Below, in pieces: positions 55,631-64,000 of a DNA stretch of 64,000 nt. The DNA is from Actinomycetota bacterium. GTDB lineage: Bacteria > Actinomycetota > Nitriliruptoria > Nitriliruptorales > JAHWKO01. The stretch covers positions 1-64,000 of the forward strand of contig JAHWKW010000004.1 of NCBI GenBank assembly GCA_019347675.1, written 5' to 3'. The position numbers and the translations under genes were made by a program. Under the pieces are notes generated by a model. The model made no database searches and was not told the DNA's origin. It worked only from the letters and a program-made list of their open reading frames with translations. Position 1 is the stretch's first letter. Every line of letters begins with the position of its first letter.

Positions 55631-56910
55631 CGCCCCGCCAGGTCCTCGGCGGCGTCCCTGGCCGCGTCCACCACGGCCCGGAGGGGCTCCCCGTCGTGCG
55701 CCAGCGACGGGAACAGGATCTCGTACCCCGACGGGGGGAGGTACACGCCGCGACGCAGCATCGCGTGGAAGAACCGTGCGTAGGCCGCGTGGTCGGCCTC
55801 ACGGGCGGTGGCGTGGTCGACGACCTTGGTCGGACCGAACGTCACGCCCGCCAGCGCCCCGACCTGCCCAACGTTCGCCACGACGCCGGCCGCGTCGAAC
55901 GCGCGCGCGAGTCCGCCGACCAGTGCCGTGGTCACCGCGCTGAGCCGGGTGAACGCGGCGTCGTCGAGGAGGCGCAGCTGCGCCAGGCCCGCCGCGACCG
56001 CAACCGGGTTCCCCGACAGCGTCCCCGCCTGGTACACGCGGCCTGCCGGGGCCAGCTCACCCATCACGTCGGCCCGACCGCCGAAGGCCGCCAGCGGCAG
56101 ACCGCCCCCGATCGCTTTGCCCAGGACGGTCAGGTCCGGGACGACGCCCGCCCACCGCTGCGCCCCGCCCCGCCCGAGCCGGAACCCGGTGATCACCTCG
56201 TCGAAGATCAGGAGCGCACCGGCCTGGTCGGCGCGGTCGCGCAGCGCCGCCAGGAAGCCGTCCACCGGGGGGACCAGCCCCATGTTGGCGGGGATCGGTT
56301 CGCAGATGATCGCGGCGACGTCGTCACCGGCCTCCTCCAGCGCCCGGTCGAGGCCGTCCAGGTCGTTCCACGCAGCGACGACCGTGTCGCCGGCCGCACC
56401 GGGCGTGACACCGGGAGACCCGGGGACACCGAGAGTGGCGACACCCGACCCCGCCTGGACCAGGACCGCGTCGCTGTGGCCGTGGTAGTGGCCCGCGAAC
56501 TTGATCACCACGCTGCGGCCGGTCACACCGCGTGCCAGCCGGACCGCGCTCATGACCGCCTCGGTCCCCGACGAGACCAGCCGGACCTGCTCCAGGGACG
56601 GCACGGCCGCGACCAGCTCCTCGGCGATCTCGACCTCCCCGCGGGTCGGGGCTCCGAACGTCGAGCCGCGTCGCAGCGCCGCCGCAGCCGCGGCGACCAC
56701 CTCCGGGTGGGCGTGCCCCAACGGCAGCGGCCCCCACGACTGCACCAGGTCGACGTAGCGGGCGCCGTCCTCGTCCCACACGTACGGGCCCTCACCACGG
56801 GTGAGGAACGGCGGCGTCCCCCCGACGGACCCGAAGGCGCGCACGGGCGAGTTCACGCCGCCGGGGATGACCCGCAGCGCGCGGGCGAACAGCTGCTCGG
56901 AGCGCTCCAT
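55627..56910 (-). CDS. hemL: Glutamate-1-semialdehyde 2,1-aminomutase
   Basis: A PLP enzyme that makes 5-aminolevulinate in the C5 heme pathway. 427 aa, the family norm; starts MERSEQLFARALRVIPGGVNSPVRAF. PLP Lys265 in VLGKAIGGG, Asp in FDEVITGFR. ATG 56910 chosen; a GTG at 56946 adds 12 residues, and neither has a clear ribosome binding site. It heads the unit leading into the bc cluster. Confidence 0.96.
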   Translation of the reverse strand: MERSEQLFARALRVIPGGVNSPVRAFGSVGGTPPFLTRGEGPYVWDEDGARYVDLVQSWGPLPLGHAHPEVVAAAAAALRRGSTFGAPTRGEVEIAEELVAAVPSLEQVRLVSSGTEAVMSAVRLARGVTGRSVVIKFAGHYHGHSDAVLVQAGSGVATLGVPGSPGVTPGAAGDTVVAAWNDLDGLDRALEEAGDDVAAIICEPIPANMGLVPPVDGFLAALRDRADQAGALLIFDEVITGFRLGRGGAQRWAGVVPDLTVLGKAIGGGLPLAAFGGRADVMGELAPAGRVYQAGTLSGNPVAVAAGLAQLRLLDDAAFTRLSAVTTALVGGLARAFDAAGVVANVGQVGALAGVTFGPTKVVDHATAREADHAAYARFFHAMLRRGVYLPPSGYEILFPSLAHDGEPLRAVVDAARDAAEDLAGR

Positions 56911-57019
56911 CGCCGGCGAGGCTAACCGGCGCGTCGGTGTCGGCACTGCGAGGCGGGCGCTACCGCCGGCGACGCGGCGTCACCTACCCTGCCGCCATCG
57001 CGACGGGGGAGGCCTGTCG

Positions 57020-58207
57020 GTGGTGGGGACCGCACGGGCGCTGTCGGCCGCGGTCGGTGCCGCCGTGGTCGGTGCCGCCGGTGCGGCCGGTTGGCGGTTC
57101 GCGGATCGCGTCCTGCAACCGCAACGGGCCCGCCGACCGGAGGACGACGCCGATCCGGAGGCGGCCGTGCGGGTGGTCGCGATCGGCGACGACACCGTCA
57201 CGCTCACCGGGCCGGCCGCGGGACGGCCCGGCCGGTGGGGGCTGTCGCTGGCACGCGGGTACGGGCAGGTCGGCCCCGGCGCGCCCGGCGACACCGACGG
57301 CGAGGTGGTCCGCCCGTTCCGGCGGCTGACCGGCGATCCCCGCCCCGGCGATGGCGTCCTGGACGCGCACGCCTGGCCGGCCGAGCCACGGGTCCTGCAC
57401 CTGCCCTGGGAGGACGTGACCTACCACTCCCCCGCCGGGCTGTTCCCGGCATGGCGGATCGACCCGGCGCCGTCGGCGGTGGCGACCGGTACCTGGGCGG
57501 TGGTGGTCCACGGGCGCGGCGGGCGTCGCACGGAGGGACTGCGCTACGTCCCGACGCTGGCTGCGCGGGGGTTGACCAGCCTCGTGATCAGCTACCGCAA
57601 CGACGCTGATGCGCCGCGCAGCGCCGATGGTCTGTCGCACCTGGGCGACACCGAGTGGCAGGACGTCGAGGGAGCCGTGGTCCACGCCCTGGCGCACGGA
57701 GCGCGTGATCTGCTGCTGGTCGGGTTCAGCATGGGCGGCACAGCGGTGCTGTCGTTCCTGCGGCGGTCGGCGCATGCGCAGGCGGTCAGCGGCGTCGTGC
57801 TCGAGGCGCCGGTGCTGCACTGGCCAGCGGTGCTGTGGCGCAGCGCGCAGCGTGCCGGCGTGCCGCGCCCGCTGCTGCCGGTCGTGGTACCCGCGACGAT
57901 CGCGACCTTGAGGGTGCGGGCCGGGATCGACTGGAGCGACCTGGACCACGCCGGCCACGCTGGCGACCTGCGTCATCCCCTGCTGCTGGTGCACGGCGCC
58001 GCGGACGACCACGTCCCGGTGGGGGCGAGCGACGCCCTCGCGCGGCGACGCCCCGACCTGGTGCGCTACGTCCGCGTCCCCCACGCCGGCCACGTGCAGT
58101 GCTGGAACGTCGACACGGGAGGGGTGGAGGCCGAGCTCGCGGGGTTCGTCTCCGAGTTGTCCACCGGCCGACGTCGACGTGCCCGCCGCTGGCGGGTCAG
58201 AACGTGA
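57020..58207 (+). CDS. Membrane-anchored alpha/beta hydrolase
   Basis: A 395-aa protein. N-terminal hydrophobic anchor (about 3-28) followed by a hydrolase domain: nucleophile GFSMGG, acid Asp in LVHGAADDHVP, His in PHAGHVQ. An about 110-residue region before the domain is of unknown fold. GTG 57020 follows GGGGGAGG. Its 3' end overlaps the end of the DsrE-like gene by 11 bases. Substrate unknown; not MenH-like in context. Confidence 0.82.
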   Translation: MVGTARALSAAVGAAVVGAAGAAGWRFADRVLQPQRARRPEDDADPEAAVRVVAIGDDTVTLTGPAAGRPGRWGLSLARGYGQVGPGAPGDTDGEVVRPFRRLTGDPRPGDGVLDAHAWPAEPRVLHLPWEDVTYHSPAGLFPAWRIDPAPSAVATGTWAVVVHGRGGRRTEGLRYVPTLAARGLTSLVISYRNDADAPRSADGLSHLGDTEWQDVEGAVVHALAHGARDLLLVGFSMGGTAVLSFLRRSAHAQAVSGVVLEAPVLHWPAVLWRSAQRAGVPRPLLPVVVPATIATLRVRAGIDWSDLDHAGHAGDLRHPLLLVHGAADDHVPVGASDALARRRPDLVRYVRVPHAGHVQCWNVDTGGVEAELAGFVSELSTGRRRRARRWRVRT

Positions 58208-58559
58208 GGACCCGGTCGTGGTCGGCGACCAGGCGCGCCACGTCCGGTGGGGACACCCAGGTGCCGTTGATCGCGGCGAGGTCGTCGTCGGTCACCGCAC
58301 GGGCGACGCCGCACGCCTTTCAGACGTAGACGGGAACGTCGTGCTCGACGAGCTTGGCGAACAGGTCGCGCAGCGCCGGGACCGCGACACCCTGTAGCTC
58401 CTCGCGCGTCCCCGGCCGCGCGAGGTCGGTGGCGTCACCCGCGAGGACCACGGAGACCTGCTGGCCCTCCTCCAGCGATCCGTTGGCGGCCAGATGCAGC
58501 GGCACGGACGCCCCGGTGGGGTCGCCCACGCCACGGTTGACGATGTACAGCACGTTCAC
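58197..58559 (-). CDS. Candidate selenocysteine-containing DsrE-like protein (in-frame TGA)
   Basis: DsrE/F-fold protein read as 120 aa with TGA (58320-58322) as Sec80. The first 79 residues are MNVLYIVNRGVGD...EHDVPVYV; after TGA the same frame runs 40 codons, KACGVARAVTDDDLAAINGT...DRVLTF, to a TGA at 58197. In DsrE-like relatives the position after VYV is a redox Cys, so the motif would be UxxC. A hairpin with SECIS geometry lies 12 nt after the TGA. GTG at 58559 sits 3 bases past hemB. If Sec is not inserted the product is 79 aa. Confidence 0.75.
58291..58307 (-). promoter_or_regulatory. Candidate bacterial SECIS hairpin
   Basis: On the mRNA, GUCGCC and GGUGAC form a 6-bp stem (one G-U) with loop CGUGC. 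The loop starts 18 nt after the UGA, and G is at loop position 2. This fits the described bacterial SECIS pattern (loop 16-37 nt after UGA, a G in the first two loop bases). The lower stem is not well paired. Confidence 0.55.
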
Positions 58560-58562
58560 AGC

Positions 58563-59555
58563 TCATCCCTCCTGCAGTGCCTGCGCCAGCTCACCGGCCG
58601 CGTAGGTCAGGACCAGGTCCGCGCCGGCGCGGCGGATCCCCACGACCGCCTCGTGCATGGCCCGCGCCCCGTCGATCCAGCCGCGGTCGGCCGCGGCCTT
58701 GATCATCGCGTACTCACCGGACACGTGGTAGGCGGCGACCGGCAGGTCGTAGCGCCCGCGGACGTCCGCGACGACATCGAGGTAGGGCAGCGCGGGCTTG
58801 ACCATCACCACGTCGGCGCCTTCGGCGACGTCGAGCGCGACCTCACGGCGAGCCTCTCGACGGTTGGCGGGCGGCTCCTGGTACGCGGAGCGGTCGCCGA
58901 ACGCCGGGGCGCTCTCGGCGGCGTCGCGGAAGGGTCCGTAGAACGCTGACGCGAACTTCGCGGCGTACGCCACGATGCCCACACGGGCGTGCCCGGCCGC
59001 GTCGAGCCCGTCGCGGATCGCCGCGACCTGCCCGTCCATCATCCCCGACGGGGCGACGAGATCGGCGCCGGCATCGGCCTGGGTCACCGCCTGGCGGACG
59101 TACCCGGCGACCGCCGCGTCGTTGTCGACCTGCCCGTCGGCGGTGAGCGGGCCGCAGTGGCCGTGGTCGGTGTACTGGCACAGGCAGGTGTCGGCCCACA
59201 GCACGACCTCGTCGCCGAGGTCGTCGCGCAACGCCCGCAGCGCTGCGTGGACGGGCCCGTTGCGATCCCAGCCGCCGGAGCCTTGCGCATCCTTGGCGGC
59301 GGGGACACCGAACAGGATGAAGCTGGAGACACCCAACGCGTGCAGCCGTTTCGCCTCGGCCCTGACGCTGTCGCGGGAGTGCTGCACGACCCCGGGCATC
59401 GTGTCGACCTCGACGGGCTGGTCGATGCCGTCCTTGACGAACACCGGGGCGACCAGATCCGCCGGGTGCAGACGGGTTTCGGTGAAGGCCCGGCGCAGGC
59501 CCCGGGTACGACGCATCCGGCGCAGGCGGACCGCGGGGAAGCCGGGGGAGGTCAT
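58563..59555 (-). CDS. hemB: Delta-aminolevulinic acid dehydratase (porphobilinogen synthase)
   Basis: Joins two ALA molecules into porphobilinogen. 330 aa; zinc-type cysteine site C124, C126, C134 in DTCLCQYTDHGHCG, Schiff-base Lys253 in MVKPALPYLD and Lys200 in AAKFASAFYGP. ATG at 59555, about 51 bases after hemD. The DsrE-like gene follows immediately. Confidence 0.97.
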   Translation of the reverse strand: MTSPGFPAVRLRRMRRTRGLRRAFTETRLHPADLVAPVFVKDGIDQPVEVDTMPGVVQHSRDSVRAEAKRLHALGVSSFILFGVPAAKDAQGSGGWDRNGPVHAALRALRDDLGDEVVLWADTCLCQYTDHGHCGPLTADGQVDNDAAVAGYVRQAVTQADAGADLVAPSGMMDGQVAAIRDGLDAAGHARVGIVAYAAKFASAFYGPFRDAAESAPAFGDRSAYQEPPANRREARREVALDVAEGADVVMVKPALPYLDVVADVRGRYDLPVAAYHVSGEYAMIKAAADRGWIDGARAMHEAVVGIRRAGADLVLTYAAGELAQALQEG

Positions 59556-59606
59556 CGCCCCGAGTCTAACGACCCCGGAGGTGTCCTGGACCGACGAGCC
59601 GTCAGC

Positions 59607-60395
59607 TCACCGCGATCGTGACGAACGGACGGTCGTGGCCGCACGGATCAGCGCCTCGACCAGCCCGTCGATGTCGTGGCGATCGGCCTCCTCGGCGACC
59701 TCGATGCCGAGCTCGTGGCAGGTGGTCGACGTCACCGGCCCGATCGTGACGACGCGGGCGCGCCATGGCACGTCGCCTGCGAGCCGGACGAAGTTCCGCA
59801 CGGTGGATGACGACGTGAACGCCAGCAGGTCGATGTCCGCCGCGGCGAGCCGGTCGGCCACCCCAGGCGTCAGACGTTCCGGCGGGGCGGTGGTGTACGC
59901 GTCGACCGTGACGGGCTCGTAACCCCGGGCGCTCAGCACCCGCGGGAGGGTGTCCGACGCGATGTCGGCGCGGGGCAGCAGCACCCGTCCGGTTCCGGCG
60001 GCGAAGGCCTCACCGAGCGCTTCGGTGGTCGACGTGTCGGGCACGAGATCGGGTTCGATGCCCAGCTGCTCGCGGAGCGCGGCGGCGGTGCCGGGTCCGA
60101 CCGCGGCCACACGCACACCGGTCAGGACCCCGCGGCCCAGCCGTGCCTCCTCGATGACGGCGGCGACCGCGGCAACGCCGTTGGGTGAGGTGAAGCACAC
60201 GGCGACGAAGCGTTGGGCACCCACCTGACGCAGCGCATCCAGCAGCGCGGTGCGGTCGCCTGGCCGGATCACGATCGTCGGGGCCTCCACCGGCTCACCA
60301 CCCAACCCCCGGATCCGGGCCGACAGCTCACCGGCCTGCGCGGGTGCGCGCGTCACCAGGACCGACACGCCAGCCAGCGGTCCATCGCCGGTCAT
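59607..60395 (-). CDS. hemD: Uroporphyrinogen-III synthase
   Basis: Closes hydroxymethylbilane to uroporphyrinogen III. 262 aa with the loose family features VLVTRAPAQAGELSARIRGLGGEP, FTSPNGVAAV, the AVGPGTAAAL hinge and FTSSSTVRNFVRLAG. ATG overlaps the hemC stop as ATGA. The weakly conserved sequence is supported by its place between hemC and hemB. Confidence 0.92.
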   Translation of the reverse strand: MTGDGPLAGVSVLVTRAPAQAGELSARIRGLGGEPVEAPTIVIRPGDRTALLDALRQVGAQRFVAVCFTSPNGVAAVAAVIEEARLGRGVLTGVRVAAVGPGTAAALREQLGIEPDLVPDTSTTEALGEAFAAGTGRVLLPRADIASDTLPRVLSARGYEPVTVDAYTTAPPERLTPGVADRLAAADIDLLAFTSSSTVRNFVRLAGDVPWRARVVTIGPVTSTTCHELGIEVAEEADRHDIDGLVEALIRAATTVRSSRSR

Positions 60396-61339
60396 GGTCC
60401 GCCCATCGGCACACGGCGCCGGGCGGCTGCCAGCCGCGTCAGGACCGCATCACCGCCCCGGTCGCGCAACATGTCGGCCACGGCGGCGGCGAGCTCGTCG
60501 GCGGCGTCGCGCGCGGCGCGGTGGCTGGCGCGCAGCAGCGTCGTTCCCGTCGGATCGGCGAGCATGCCCAGCAGCTCCAGTCCGTCGGCGGTGAGCTCGG
60601 CATGCGCCCCGATCGGGGCGGTGCAGCCCCCGTCGAGTGCGGCCAGCAGAGCACGCTCCGCTCGGACGGCGAGCCGGGCGTCGTGGTCGTCGACGAGCGC
60701 CAGCGCGGCACGCGTGTCGGGGTCGTCGTCGCGACACTCGATCGCCAGCGCTCCCTGCGCCGGAGCGTGCAGACACTCGCCGTGCTCGAGCGCCACCGCC
60801 TGGACGTCGAGTTGGACCGGCCCGAGGCGACGCACGCCCGCGACGGCGACCACGACGGCGTCGAGGTCGCCGTCCGCGACGCGCCGCAGGCGCGTGTCGA
60901 GGTTGCCGCGGAGTGGCTGGACGATGACGTCTCGGCGGGCGCGCTGCACCTGTGCCTGCCGACGAGCGCTGGACGTCCCGACCGTGGCGCCGCGGCGGAG
61001 CGTTGACAGCCGCACCCCGCCCCGTGTGACCAGCAGGTCACGGGGGTCCTCACGTCGGGGCACCGCCGCGACCACCAGGCCGTGTGCGGTGGCGGTCGGC
61101 AGGTCCTTGTAGGAGTGCACCGCGCAATCGGCGTGTGCGTCGAGGACGGCCCGGCGGACCCCGTCGACGAACAGCCCCTTGGCGTCGAACGCCTCCACCG
61201 CCCGGTCGGGGTGCTCGTCGCCGGTGGTGGACAGGGCCACCAGCTCGGCGGGTCGGCCGGTGGCGGCGGCCAGCGCATCGGCGACCTGCTGCGCCTGGGC
61301 GCGGGCGAGGGCGCTGCGACGCGTCGCGATGCGCCACAT
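60392..61339 (-). CDS. hemC: Porphobilinogen deaminase
   Basis: Builds hydroxymethylbilane from four porphobilinogens. 315 aa; starts MWRIATRRSALARAQAQ, has HSYKDLPTA, PLRGNLDTRLRR and the dipyrromethane cofactor Cys239 in DGGCTAPIG. ATG at 61339; the longer upstream frame overlaps hemA and is rejected. Lies 7 bases after hemA. Confidence 0.96.
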   Translation of the reverse strand: MWRIATRRSALARAQAQQVADALAAATGRPAELVALSTTGDEHPDRAVEAFDAKGLFVDGVRRAVLDAHADCAVHSYKDLPTATAHGLVVAAVPRREDPRDLLVTRGGVRLSTLRRGATVGTSSARRQAQVQRARRDVIVQPLRGNLDTRLRRVADGDLDAVVVAVAGVRRLGPVQLDVQAVALEHGECLHAPAQGALAIECRDDDPDTRAALALVDDHDARLAVRAERALLAALDGGCTAPIGAHAELTADGLELLGMLADPTGTTLLRASHRAARDAADELAAAVADMLRDRGGDAVLTRLAAARRRVPMGGP

Positions 61340-61346
61340 CGGCGCG

Positions 61347-62603
61347 CTACTCGTCGAGGTCGAACAGCTCGCGCAACGCGATCGCGTAGTGCTCGGCACC
61401 GCCGCGATCAGCGAGCGCCTTCAAGCGGACGGTGGGATCGTGCAGCAACGTGTTGACGATGCCGTGGGTGAGCGCCTCCACGGCCTCACGCTGGCGCTCG
61501 TCGAGACCCGCGAGCCGGCTGGACAGCCGTCCGAGCTCGCCGTTGCGCACCTGCTCCGCCCGCTGGCGTAGCGCCCGGATGGTCGGTTCGATCCGCACAG
61601 CCTGGAGCCAGGCGCGGAAGCGGGCGGCCTCGTCGGAGACGATCGCGCTCGCTTCCAGGACGACGTCGCCGGTGACCGACCGGTCGGCCACCTCGCGGAT
61701 CGTCTCCAGGTCGATCAGCGTCACCCCGGCCAGGTCACCGCAGAGCGGGTCGACGTTGCGTGGCATGGCCAGGTCGACGACGACCAGCGGGCGGTCACGG
61801 CCCTCGACCGCCGCGCCGACGAGGTCCGCGTCGAGCAGGTGCGCGGACGCACCGGTGCAGCACACGACGACGTCGGCCGCGGCGACCGCCTGGCGCAGGC
61901 CGCCATCGCCGACGACCTCGCCGCCGACGCGACGGGCGAGTCGGTCGGCGCGCTCGGCGGTGCGGTTGCGCACGAGGATGCAGCCCGCCCGGTCGCGGAC
62001 GAGCCGTTCGGCGGTCAGCGACCCGATCGTCCCGGCACCGACCAGCAGGACCGTGCGGTCAGCGAGCGATCCTGCACAGTCGGCGGCCGCGTCGAGGCCG
62101 ACGTCGACCAGCGACGACACGCCCTGGGTGATGTCGGTCTCGCCGCGGACCCGCCGCGACACGTACAGCGCCTGGTCGAACAAACGCTGCAGCACGCGTC
62201 GGGCCGCGCCCTCGTCCTTGGCGGCCTTGGCGGCCTCACGCACCTGGACGGCGATCTGCTGCTCGCCCACCACCAGTGAGTCCAGACCGGACGCGACCGC
62301 GAACAGGTGCTCGGCGGCCCGCTCGTCGTAGTGGCCGTAGTGGACGCCGTCGAGGTCGGTCATCGCCAGGTCGCCGCGGGCCGCGAGCCAGCTGAGCAGC
62401 TCCGCCAGGCCGTCGTGGAAGCGGCTGACGTGCGCGTACACCTCGACCCGGTTGCAGGTCGACAGCACGGTCGCTTCGACGACGTGCTCGAGGGCGGTCA
62501 GCGACCGCAGCGCCTTGGGGAGCTCGTCGGCTGGCACGGCGACACGCTCGAGCAGCCCGAAGTCGGTGCTGCGGTGGTTCATCCCGAGGACGAGGAGCGA
62601 CAC
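61347..62603 (-). CDS. hemA: Glutamyl-tRNA reductase
   Basis: First committed step of C5 heme synthesis, Glu-tRNA to glutamate-1-semialdehyde. 418 aa; catalytic Cys50 in LSTCNRVEVY, GEQQIAVQVREA, the NADPH site VLLVGAGTIGSL and a C-terminal dimer helix. GTG 62603. Follows rex by about 62 bases, as in other actinobacteria, where Rex can control the operon. Confidence 0.97.
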   Translation of the reverse strand: MSLLVLGMNHRSTDFGLLERVAVPADELPKALRSLTALEHVVEATVLSTCNRVEVYAHVSRFHDGLAELLSWLAARGDLAMTDLDGVHYGHYDERAAEHLFAVASGLDSLVVGEQQIAVQVREAAKAAKDEGAARRVLQRLFDQALYVSRRVRGETDITQGVSSLVDVGLDAAADCAGSLADRTVLLVGAGTIGSLTAERLVRDRAGCILVRNRTAERADRLARRVGGEVVGDGGLRQAVAAADVVVCCTGASAHLLDADLVGAAVEGRDRPLVVVDLAMPRNVDPLCGDLAGVTLIDLETIREVADRSVTGDVVLEASAIVSDEAARFRAWLQAVRIEPTIRALRQRAEQVRNGELGRLSSRLAGLDERQREAVEALTHGIVNTLLHDPTVRLKALADRGGAEHYAIALRELFDLDE

Positions 62604-62665
62604 GGCATCCTTGACCGTCGCGGACGGGTCGCAGATCAGCCTACCGCGCCGCGGACGCGGGCTTG

Positions 62666-63352
62666 TCAGCCTGGCTGGCCGGCGCGGGGCGCGATGCAGA
62701 GGCCTGGCGGGCGCGCGGGTGTGCGGCGCTGCTGCTCGTGGTACGCGAGGATCTGCAGCTCGGTCGAGACGTCCACCTTCCGCACCCGCACCCCAGCGGG
62801 GACCTCGAGGCGGGTCGGGGCGAAGTTCAGGATCGAGGTGACGCCTGCGGCCGTGAGGCGGTCGGCGACCTCCTGGGCGTGCTCGCCGGGAACCGCGAGC
62901 ACCGCGATGGCGACGCCCTGCCGGGCAACGATGAGCTCCAGGTCGTCGAGCGGTGCGACGCGGTGACCGGCGACCTCCCCGCCGACCTGTGCCGGGTCGG
63001 CATCGAACAGTGCGACGAACTCGAAGCCTCTTTCGGCGAACCCGCCGTAGCTGGCGAGCGCACGCCCGAGGTTGCCGACGCCCACGAGCACGACGGGCCA
63101 GTCCCGGTCGAGGCCGAGGACCTCTCCGATGTGGTCGAGGAGGTCACGGACCGGGTAGCCGACCCCGCGCGTGCCGTAGGTGCCCAGGAAGGACAGGTCC
63201 TTGCGGACCTGGGCGGACGTGACCCCGGCCGCCTGCGCCAACCCGTCGCTGGACACCGTCCGGGTGCCGGTGTCGGACAGCTCCAGGAGGATCGCCAGGT
63301 AGGTCGGCAGCCGGCTGACGGTCGCTTCGGGGACACGACGGTCGCCGTTCAC
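62666..63352 (-). CDS. rex: Redox-sensing transcriptional repressor Rex
   Basis: NADH/NAD+-sensing repressor of respiratory and heme genes. About 228 aa: winged helix with RLPTYLAILLEL and AAGVTSAQVRKDLSFLGTYGTRGVGY, then a Rossmann domain with VVLVGVGNLGRALASYGGF. GTG at 63352 chosen because it puts a normal N-terminus on the winged helix; the frame stays open upstream with low-complexity Gly/Ala and no ribosome binding site. Confidence 0.94.
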   Translation of the reverse strand: MNGDRRVPEATVSRLPTYLAILLELSDTGTRTVSSDGLAQAAGVTSAQVRKDLSFLGTYGTRGVGYPVRDLLDHIGEVLGLDRDWPVVLVGVGNLGRALASYGGFAERGFEFVALFDADPAQVGGEVAGHRVAPLDDLELIVARQGVAIAVLAVPGEHAQEVADRLTAAGVTSILNFAPTRLEVPAGVRVRKVDVSTELQILAYHEQQRRTPARPPGLCIAPRAGQPG

Positions 63353-63434
63353 GGTCGCTGCCGCCACCGGCTCGCCGCGAGCGCCGCCGCCCCCGCCGGT
63401 CCGCTGCCCTGGTGAGCGCTCACCGCGTCCGGTG

Positions 63435-63737
63435 TCACGCCCGTCGCCACTCGGCCCACCGGCCGCGGCGGGCGTGGCGGATGGCCTGGCGGACCACACC
63501 CGGCTCCAGGCGCCCCTCGGCCACCTCGCGGCCGTCGACCACCACGACGGGGACCCGGATGTCGTACCGGGCCTGCAGCTCAGGATCCTGGTCGATGTCG
63601 ATCAGACGGACGATCGCGCCGCGGGCTTCCGCCGCGGCGCGATCCTCGGCCTCCTCGCACAACCGGCACCCCTCGCGGGTGTAGACCTCCACCGTGACGC
63701 GGCGGCGGCGCCTTCCCGATCCCAGCGTCAACGTCAT
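63435..63737 (-). CDS. Glutaredoxin-like thiol protein
   Basis: A 100-aa protein of the glutaredoxin/DUF836 type. EVYTREGCRLCEEAED holds the CxxC (C24, C27), with cis-Pro in RVPVVVVDG. ATG at 63737, 19 bases after the next gene upstream; GGAGAG precedes it. Located just before rex. Confidence 0.85.
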   Translation of the reverse strand: MTLTLGSGRRRRRVTVEVYTREGCRLCEEAEDRAAAEARGAIVRLIDIDQDPELQARYDIRVPVVVVDGREVAEGRLEPGVVRQAIRHARRGRWAEWRRA

Positions 63738-63756
63738 CGCGTCGAACTCTCCACGG

Positions 63757-64000
63757 TCACGGCAGCTGCGCCTCGCCGGAGCGACTTCCGGTGACCGGCC
63801 GTGGCGGGGGGGCCGCCGCCGGCAGCGGGCGGGTGGTGCGGGCGAACCCCGCGTACATCACCGACACGCCGACCGCGAACGCCACGGCGTGACTCTCGGT
63901 GTCCCCCAGGAAAGCGAACGCGCCACCCGAGGCCGATACCAGCACCCCGAGCGCGATCAGCAGGTTCCCGACGACCAGGTGCGGGGTGCCCTGGCCACGT
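63757..64000 (-). CDS. Membrane protein, 3' part only (runs off the window)
   Basis: The visible 80 codons are open to the window edge. Two hydrophobic segments (LVVGNLLIALGVLVSASGG and VAFAVGVSVMYAGFA) are followed by a Pro/Ala-rich tail ending GSRSGEAQLP. The N-terminus is beyond base 64000, so the family cannot be judged. Confidence 0.5.
   Translation of the reverse strand, partial: RGQGTPHLVVGNLLIALGVLVSASGGAFAFLGDTESHAVAFAVGVSVMYAGFARTTRPLPAAAPPPRPVTGSRSGEAQLP

Noticed and set aside
58320-58559. Reading the DsrE-like gene as a simple 79-aa protein or a nonsense pseudogene
   Set aside because: The frame after TGA is homologous-looking (KACGVARAVTDDDL) and starts exactly at the redox position, with a SECIS-like hairpin; a random nonsense mutation at this codon is less likely. 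It is still possible.
60392-61399. Longer HemC start inside hemA
   Set aside because: The added residues are Ser/Thr/Arg-rich shadow of hemA; MWRIATRRSALA is the standard HemC start.

Overview
The window comes from a high-GC bacterium, most likely a deep-branching actinobacterium (a Nitriliruptoria-like lineage is my guess, from gene content alone). The evidence is a futalosine-independent menaquinone pathway, a Rex regulator next to hemA-hemC-hemD-hemB, System II cytochrome c maturation, very frequent GTG starts and 4-nt start/stop overlaps. The bc complex is of the split cytochrome b6 / subunit IV kind rather than the fused mycobacterial kind. Almost everything here serves the menaquinone-based respiratory chain or its cofactors.

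Layout. 1-983 (minus): tRNA-Tyr, tRNA-Thr, tRNA-Met and the 5' part of tuf. 1036-1702: a short tandem repeat and yajQ (plus). 1744-3795 (minus): a K+-channel-like protein and htpX. 3911-16154 (minus): an 11-subunit complex I operon, nuoA-B-C-D-H-I-J-K-L-M-N, with no nuoEFG. 16283-17329: a polyprenyl diphosphate synthase. 17334-33614 (minus): a complete 14-subunit complex I operon. 33753-37066 (minus): a MenJ-like quinone reductase, a lipoprotein and menG/ubiE. 37284-39808 (plus): a repeat-containing protein, a MerR-like regulator and menF. 39856-43480 (minus): menA, menC, menD. 43582-44712 (plus): a menE-like gene. 44720-56910 (minus): hemL, a TlpA-like lipoprotein, a bc-complex cluster (two unknown membrane proteins, a 2[4Fe-4S] ferredoxin, cytochrome b6, subunit IV, Rieske, diheme cytochrome c), then resA-like, ccdA, resB, ccsB and a redoxin. 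57020-58207 (plus): an alpha/beta hydrolase. 58197-64000 (minus): a membrane protein fragment, a glutaredoxin-like gene, rex, hemA, hemC, hemD, hemB and a DsrE-like gene.

How it fits together: the prenyl synthase, MenF/D/C/E/A/G and MenJ make and tune menaquinone. Two different complex I enzymes reduce it and the b6c-type complex oxidises it. CcsB/ResB/CcdA/TlpA proteins attach heme to cytochromes, and the hem genes supply the heme. Rex offers redox control.

The most unusual observations are three. (1) The DsrE-like gene after hemB has an in-frame TGA at the conserved redox-cysteine position, followed by a UxxC motif and a hairpin of bacterial-SECIS geometry: a candidate selenoprotein. (2) Between nuoD and nuoH of the 11-subunit operon lie three tandem 77-bp units, each encoding a 26-residue mini-ORF; every junction from nuoD through to nuoH is an ATGA overlap. 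(3) An about 40-residue basic module is shared by the C-terminus of NuoI (11-subunit complex) and the N-terminus of the bc-complex subunit IV. No intergenic stretch exceeds about 230 bases.
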